DNA from: Emiliania huxleyi CCMP1516
Lineage: Eukaryota > Haptophyta > Isochrysidales > Noelaerhabdaceae
Direction: 5' to 3'
DNA: 64,000 nt
NCBI RefSeq assembly: GCF_000372725.1
Contig: NW_005202428.1
Coordinates: forward strand, 1,388,438-1,452,437
This document shows, piece by piece, positions 60,502 through 64,000 of this stretch. The position numbers and the translations under genes were made by a program. The notes beneath the pieces are model-generated. The model was not told where the DNA came from. It worked only from the letters and a program-made list of their open reading frames with translations, and did no database searches. Numbering within the stretch: the stretch's first letter is position 1; every line of letters begins with the position of its first letter.

Positions 60502-61902
60502 TCACTCTGCGCTGGCGTTGCGCGCCTCGATCTTCTTGGGCAGCAGCTGGTTCGTCAGGTCCTCTCCGTGGCCTAGGAAGCCGTCCTCGCCCTTGCCCCA
60601 CGTGAAGACGGCGCCGTCGGCGGTGATGGCGAGGCTGTGGTCCTCTCCCGCCAGGACAGCGGCGACGCGCTGCCTAGCAAAGGCCTCGACCTTCTTCGGC
60701 AGCAGCTGCAGCTGCTCGTCGCCGTGGCCCAACTTGCCAAGGCGTCCACCGCCCCAGCTCCAGAGGGCGCCGTCGGCGGTGAGGGCGAGGCTGTGCATAT
60801 CTCCAGCCGACAGAGCAACGACACACTGGTCAAAGGCGTCGACCTTCTCGGGCAGCAGCTGGTTCTGCTGGTCGCCGTGGCCTAGCTGGCCCCCGGCTCC
60901 ATAGCCCCAGCTCCAGACAGCGCCGTCGGCGGTGATGGCGAGGCTGTGCAGACATCCAGCCGACACAGCGACGACGCGCTGGCCAGCAAAGGCCTCGATC
61001 TTCTTCGGCTGCCACTGGTTCTGCTCGTCGCCGTGGCCCGGCTGGCCAAAGTTTCCACCGCCCCAGCTCCAGACGGCTCCGTCGGCGGTGAGGGCGAGGC
61101 TGTGAGCCCCTCCCGCCGAGACAGCGACGACGCGCTGGTCAGCAAAGCCCTCGACCTTCTTGGGCAGCAGCTGGTTCTGCTGGTTGCCGTGGCCCAGCTG
61201 GCCAGAGACTCCACCGCCCCAGCTCCAGACGGCGCCGTCGGCGGTGAGGGCGAGGCTGTGAAAGGGTCCCGCCGACACAGCGACGACGCGCTGGCCATCA
61301 AAGGCCTCGACGTTCTTGGGCAGCAGCTGAGACTGATGGTCGCCGTGGCCCAGGCTGCCAAAGTCTCCACGGCCCCAGCTCCAGACAACTCCGTCGGCGG
61401 TGAGGGCGAGGCTATGCATAAGTCCAGCCGACACGCTCACGGCGCGCTCGCCGCCCAGCGGGGAAGGGAGGCGTGTCGGCGTGTTGAGCCGCGTCACGCC
61501 CTCGCCGTGCCCAAGGAGGGCGTGATCCGGCGCAGAGCCGCACGACGAGAGCCGCCCCTCGCCATCAATGAAGAGGCTGTGCGTATAGCCTGCAGCCGCC
61601 CTCGCCGGCGGGTTGGACTCGCGCAGCAACGCCGAATAGCACAGCCACCGCACGGCGCAGCTCTCGCCCTCTGGCTGCGCCGGCAGCTCGAAGCCGCGCT
61701 CTTGCGCCCACAAGCGAATGCCCTCTAGCGCGAGCGAGGCGTGGAAGAGCAGCGAGACGGCCGCGAAACGAGCGATGTCGGCGGGGTCGCAGCGGGAGAT
61801 GACGCGCGCGAGGAGCTCAAGGGGCAGGTCGGTGAGGGGGCAGTGTGCGGCGGCGGCGGCGGCGGCGGCGAGGCGGCACGAGCGGCGCCGCATTATGCAC
61901 AT
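60502..61902 (-). CDS. F-box / RCC1-repeat protein, paralogue of the 4743-5990 gene
   Basis: Single exon of 466 aa from the ATG at 61902. The first ~105 residues are nearly identical to the paralogue (HCPLTDLPLELLARVISRCD F-box, same spacing to ERGFELPAQPEGESCAVRWL). The propeller then has about seven RCC1 repeats (HSLALTADGAVWSWGGG..GQLGHG), one more than its partner. As there, the likely role is substrate recognition in an SCF ubiquitin ligase, by inference. The two copies lie 55 kb apart in opposite orientation. Their 5' flanks are largely unrelated, so the duplication either spared the promoters or is old and conserved in the coding part only. Confidence 0.87.
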   Translation of the reverse strand: MCIMRRRSCRLAAAAAAAAHCPLTDLPLELLARVISRCDPADIARFAAVSLLFHASLALEGIRLWAQERGFELPAQPEGESCAVRWLCYSALLRESNPPARAAAGYTHSLFIDGEGRLSSCGSAPDHALLGHGEGVTRLNTPTRLPSPLGGERAVSVSAGLMHSLALTADGVVWSWGRGDFGSLGHGDHQSQLLPKNVEAFDGQRVVAVSAGPFHSLALTADGAVWSWGGGVSGQLGHGNQQNQLLPKKVEGFADQRVVAVSAGGAHSLALTADGAVWSWGGGNFGQPGHGDEQNQWQPKKIEAFAGQRVVAVSAGCLHSLAITADGAVWSWGYGAGGQLGHGDQQNQLLPEKVDAFDQCVVALSAGDMHSLALTADGALWSWGGGRLGKLGHGDEQLQLLPKKVEAFARQRVAAVLAGEDHSLAITADGAVFTWGKGEDGFLGHGEDLTNQLLPKKIEARNASAE

Positions 61903-61977
61903 TTTTGTATACCGCGAGAAAAAGAATTTTCTGCGCGCACTGGGCTCGCGACTGCATCCCAGTTGTCAGATGTCACG

Positions 61978-62382
61978 ATGCATCCGAAGGGGACCCCAGC
62001 GCCGGCATCATCCGTAGAGGCACGAGTGTTCGAAGAGAGAGTGGACCTGAGCAACAACATGACGTGTAGGCAAATGATCGGAGTGGGAGTCAGAAATGTG
62101 GTCCTTGCGCGAGGGGAGCTTGATAGACTCGAGGGGCCAGGATACGCCGCGAGGAGGACGGAGTTGCGCAAGGCGAAAGAAGCCGCGAGAACAAGGGACC
62201 GGCAGGCGGCGGCGTCGCAGGACGAGGCAGAAGAGAACGACGCGACAGAGGAGGAAGTGACAAGGGAGAGACCGACGAGAGTGGGACGGCCGCGAGGTGG
62301 CATGAAGGTTGCAGCGAGAAGCGGCGAGAGACTGCGAAAAGAGATACGAAGAGGCAGACTCCCCAGGGTGGGCGACGGCTAG
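61978..62382 (+). CDS. Hypothetical basic protein with an AT-hook-like motif
   Basis: ATG at 61978 (MHPKGTPAPASSVEARVFEE), 134 aa, starting 75 bp from the divergent RCC1 start. It is rich in charged residues with a predicted helix (RRTELRKAKEAARTRDRQAA) and an acidic stretch (DEAEENDATEEE). RPTRVGRPRGG resembles an AT-hook core (GRP). Its last ~26 codons lie inside the first unit of the 187-bp tandem array, so the C-terminus is part of a repeat. I do not recognise a family. Confidence 0.4.
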   Translation: MHPKGTPAPASSVEARVFEERVDLSNNMTCRQMIGVGVRNVVLARGELDRLEGPGYAARRTELRKAKEAARTRDRQAAASQDEAEENDATEEEVTRERPTRVGRPRGGMKVAARSGERLRKEIRRGRLPRVGDG

Positions 62383-62862
62383 CGCATCACACTCCTCTCC
62401 TTAAAATCCCTGTGTGGTGGCGGCGTGCCGTTCTCCCATCCCTCCCTTGGGTTGTGTGGTTTCTTTCTTTCTTTCTTTCTTTGCATCCCTGAAGGTTGCA
62501 GCGAGAATCGGCGAGAGACTGCGAAAAGAGATAGGAAGAGGCAGACTCCCTAGGGTGGGCGACGGCTAGCGCATCACACTCCTCTCCTTAAAATCCCTGT
62601 GTGGTGGCGGCGTGCCGTCCTCCCATCCCTCCCTTGGGTTGTGTGGTTTCTTTCTTTCTTTCTTTCTTTGCATCCCTGAAGGTTGCAGCGAGAATCGGCG
62701 AGAGACTGCGAAAAGAGATAGGAAGAGGCAGACTCCCTAGGGTGGGCGACGGCTAGCGCATCACACTCCTCTCCTTAAAATCCCTGTGTGGTGGCGGCGT
62801 GCCGTCCTCCCATCCCTCCCTTGGGTTGTCTGTTTTCTTTCTTTCTTTCTTTACTGCATCCC
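62304..62862 (+). repeat. Three tandem copies of a 187-bp unit with internal (TTTC)n
   Basis: Units start GAAGGTTGCAGCGAGAA at 62304, 62491 and 62678, exactly 187 bp apart. Each carries the same coding end, a stop (GACGGCTAG), CTTAAAATCC and a (TTTC)n tract. The third unit diverges after about 62850. Identity is very high, so the expansion is recent. Confidence 0.95.
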
Positions 62863-63141
62863 TGGAGATGACTGCTCTATTTATTTATTTACTGCATCCA
62901 ATGACCCCATCGTACCCGCGCATCGACGGAGCGTCCGCCCGCCATGCCGTGATGAGACCACTCCGTCGCCGCATCGGTGCCGTAATGTTACTCCGTATCC
63001 TCGCCCGTCTACGTTGCTCCCCGCAGGAATTCCCGCAGTTGCGCCGCTGCCTTTCTCGACCCCAAGAAATGAATCCCAAAACGGTCGTCCCTTCCTCCGC
63101 CCGGGCACAAATCGGCAGAGCTCGTCCGCGCTCCGGCGACA
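62863..63141. other. Upstream region of MFS gene
   Basis: A short TTTA-type A/T-rich stretch (62878-62893) is followed by ordinary GC-rich DNA up to the ATG at 63142. The promoter presumably lies here. No other gene is seen. Confidence 0.4.
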
Positions 63142-64000
63142 ATGGTGAAACGGGCGGGCCTCGCGGTGGTATACCTCTCGGTCTTCATTGACATGTGAGA
63201 GAGTGGCCCGGCAGCAACGCCCGCCGTTGCATACGCCCACACCGTGTTGGCCATGTCCTGCGGCCTTGAATGAAGCCATCCAGCCCGCAGCGAACCGCCA
63301 CCTCCGCCTGAGAGTTGAAGCCGGCCAGCCTACTCCTCCTCTTTTCCCGCGCGCTCTGCTCCCACCCACTGAATCGCGTCGCCTCCAGGTTTGGCATGCT
63401 CATGGCTGTACCTGTGATTCCCTACCTTATTCAGGAGAACTTGGGTGCGAGCCGGCCCCCACTCCCCTCTCCTCCCTCCCCCCTTTGCATTCTCCCACTC
63501 GTAGCTTTTCTTCTAACAGGCTGCACCGGGGGTGGCTCCTCTGACAGCGCCCTAATGCTACCGCCACCGCCGCCCCTCGATTGTGACGCGCCAGAGCAGC
63601 TGATCGCAGACGAGAGCGAAGCTGACAAGTGCGAAGGCGCCTCCTTCTACGGCGCGCTGGCGGCGGCGCTCTATCAGTTTGCAATGTTCTTCGCCACGCC
63701 GCTGACCACGCAGCTGAGCGACAAGTATGGCCGACGACGCTTCTTCATCATCGGCTTCATGGGCTCATCGATCGGCTTTATGATAATCGCCGTCGCGGGC
63801 TCGAACATCGGCTTGCTTGTCGGCCGCTTCATTGGCGGCTTCTTCTCGGCGTCGCCACCTCTAGCGCAGGCTTACATCTCGGACTCGGTCCCTCCCGAGC
63901 GGGCGCCGGCCTACCGAGCTCGACTCATGTCGTGCTTTCAAGCGGCGCTAGTTTTCGGCCCTGGCTTCGGCGGCGGCCTAGCGCAGTTTGGCAACACCGT
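63142..64000 (+). CDS. Major facilitator superfamily transporter (DHA1/TetA-like), 3' part outside window
   Basis: Three exons read in one frame: 63142-63194, 63389-63444 and 63520 onward. Both introns are GT-AG (GTGAGA and GTGCGA) with good pyrimidine tracts. Exons 1-2 make helix 1 (AVVYLSVFIDM|FGMLMAVPVIPYL). After a Pro/acidic loop come helix 2 (ALYQFAMFFATPLTTQLSDK), motif A (LSDKYGRRRFFIIG), helix 4 (GRFIGGFFSASPPLAQAYIS) and motif C-like GPGFGGGLA in helix 5, the antiporter signature of drug:H+ exporters. Substrate unknown. Unlike most genes here its introns are not visibly flanked by direct repeats. Confidence 0.87.

Overview
The window reads as nuclear DNA of a GC-rich unicellular eukaryotic alga. 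Genes are monocistronic on both strands, most are interrupted by short introns, and several products are plainly eukaryotic: a WDR59 (GATOR2) homologue, a WDR90/POC16 centriole protein, a CLC channel or exchanger, an OSCA/TMEM63 channel, ABCF, and F-box proteins. Very high GC, abundant GC-AG introns, extreme Pro/Ala/Gly tracts and a thylakoid-type DUF4399 protein point most to a haptophyte (Emiliania/Gephyrocapsa, Isochrysis or Chrysochromulina type). A pelagophyte or another GC-rich alga is not excluded. This assignment is inference.

Layout. 1-949 holds a GT31-type glycosyltransferase cut by the left edge. 1.0-2.5 kb is a transposon island with a 1,039-bp element. 3.1-6.0 kb is a divergent pair, a seven-helix receptor and an F-box/RCC1 protein. 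6.3-8.9 kb is a CCDC25-like gene apparently fused to an RWD domain. 9.5-16.7 kb carries an OSCA/TMEM63 channel, a secreted Cys-rich protein, a DUF4399 protein and a frameshifted membrane protein. 18.1-25.2 kb is WDR59. 25.6-27.8 kb has a methyltransferase and an F-box gene. 28.6-32.4 kb is a second repeat island with two elements that have terminal inverted repeats. 32.7-39.2 kb has WDR90/POC16, an ankyrin protein, an NYN-domain protein and an ARM-like protein. 39.5-43.2 kb is the CLC gene. 45.1-47.5 kb is ABCF. 48-55.5 kb is repeat-rich, with an SPPPP tract and a broken tyrosine recombinase truncated at a second copy of the 1.3-kb element. 55.7-60.0 kb has a nine-exon ankyrin gene and a TrmJ/SpoU methyltransferase. 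60.5-61.9 kb is a second F-box/RCC1 gene. 62.3-62.9 kb is a 187-bp tandem array. An MFS transporter begins at 63.1 kb and runs off the right edge.

Main observation. I resolved about 37 introns by hand, using reading frame plus protein-family continuity. Roughly 21 start GC, 11 start GT and 5 appear to start GA; all end AG. Most sit between near-identical direct repeats of about 8-40 bp that span BOTH splice junctions (AG|G.. copied on each side), with filler DNA between the copies: minisatellite, (CA)n, poly-C, a dispersed intronic family, and in one CLC intron telomere-like TTAGGG repeats between perfect 29-bp copies of the exon. This looks like recent, continuing intron gain by target duplication, from introner insertion and/or filled-in double-strand breaks, caught in many genes within 64 kb.

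Limits. Exon boundaries come from eye inspection without transcripts. WDR59 exons are only partly resolved. Family names rest on remembered motifs, not on a search.
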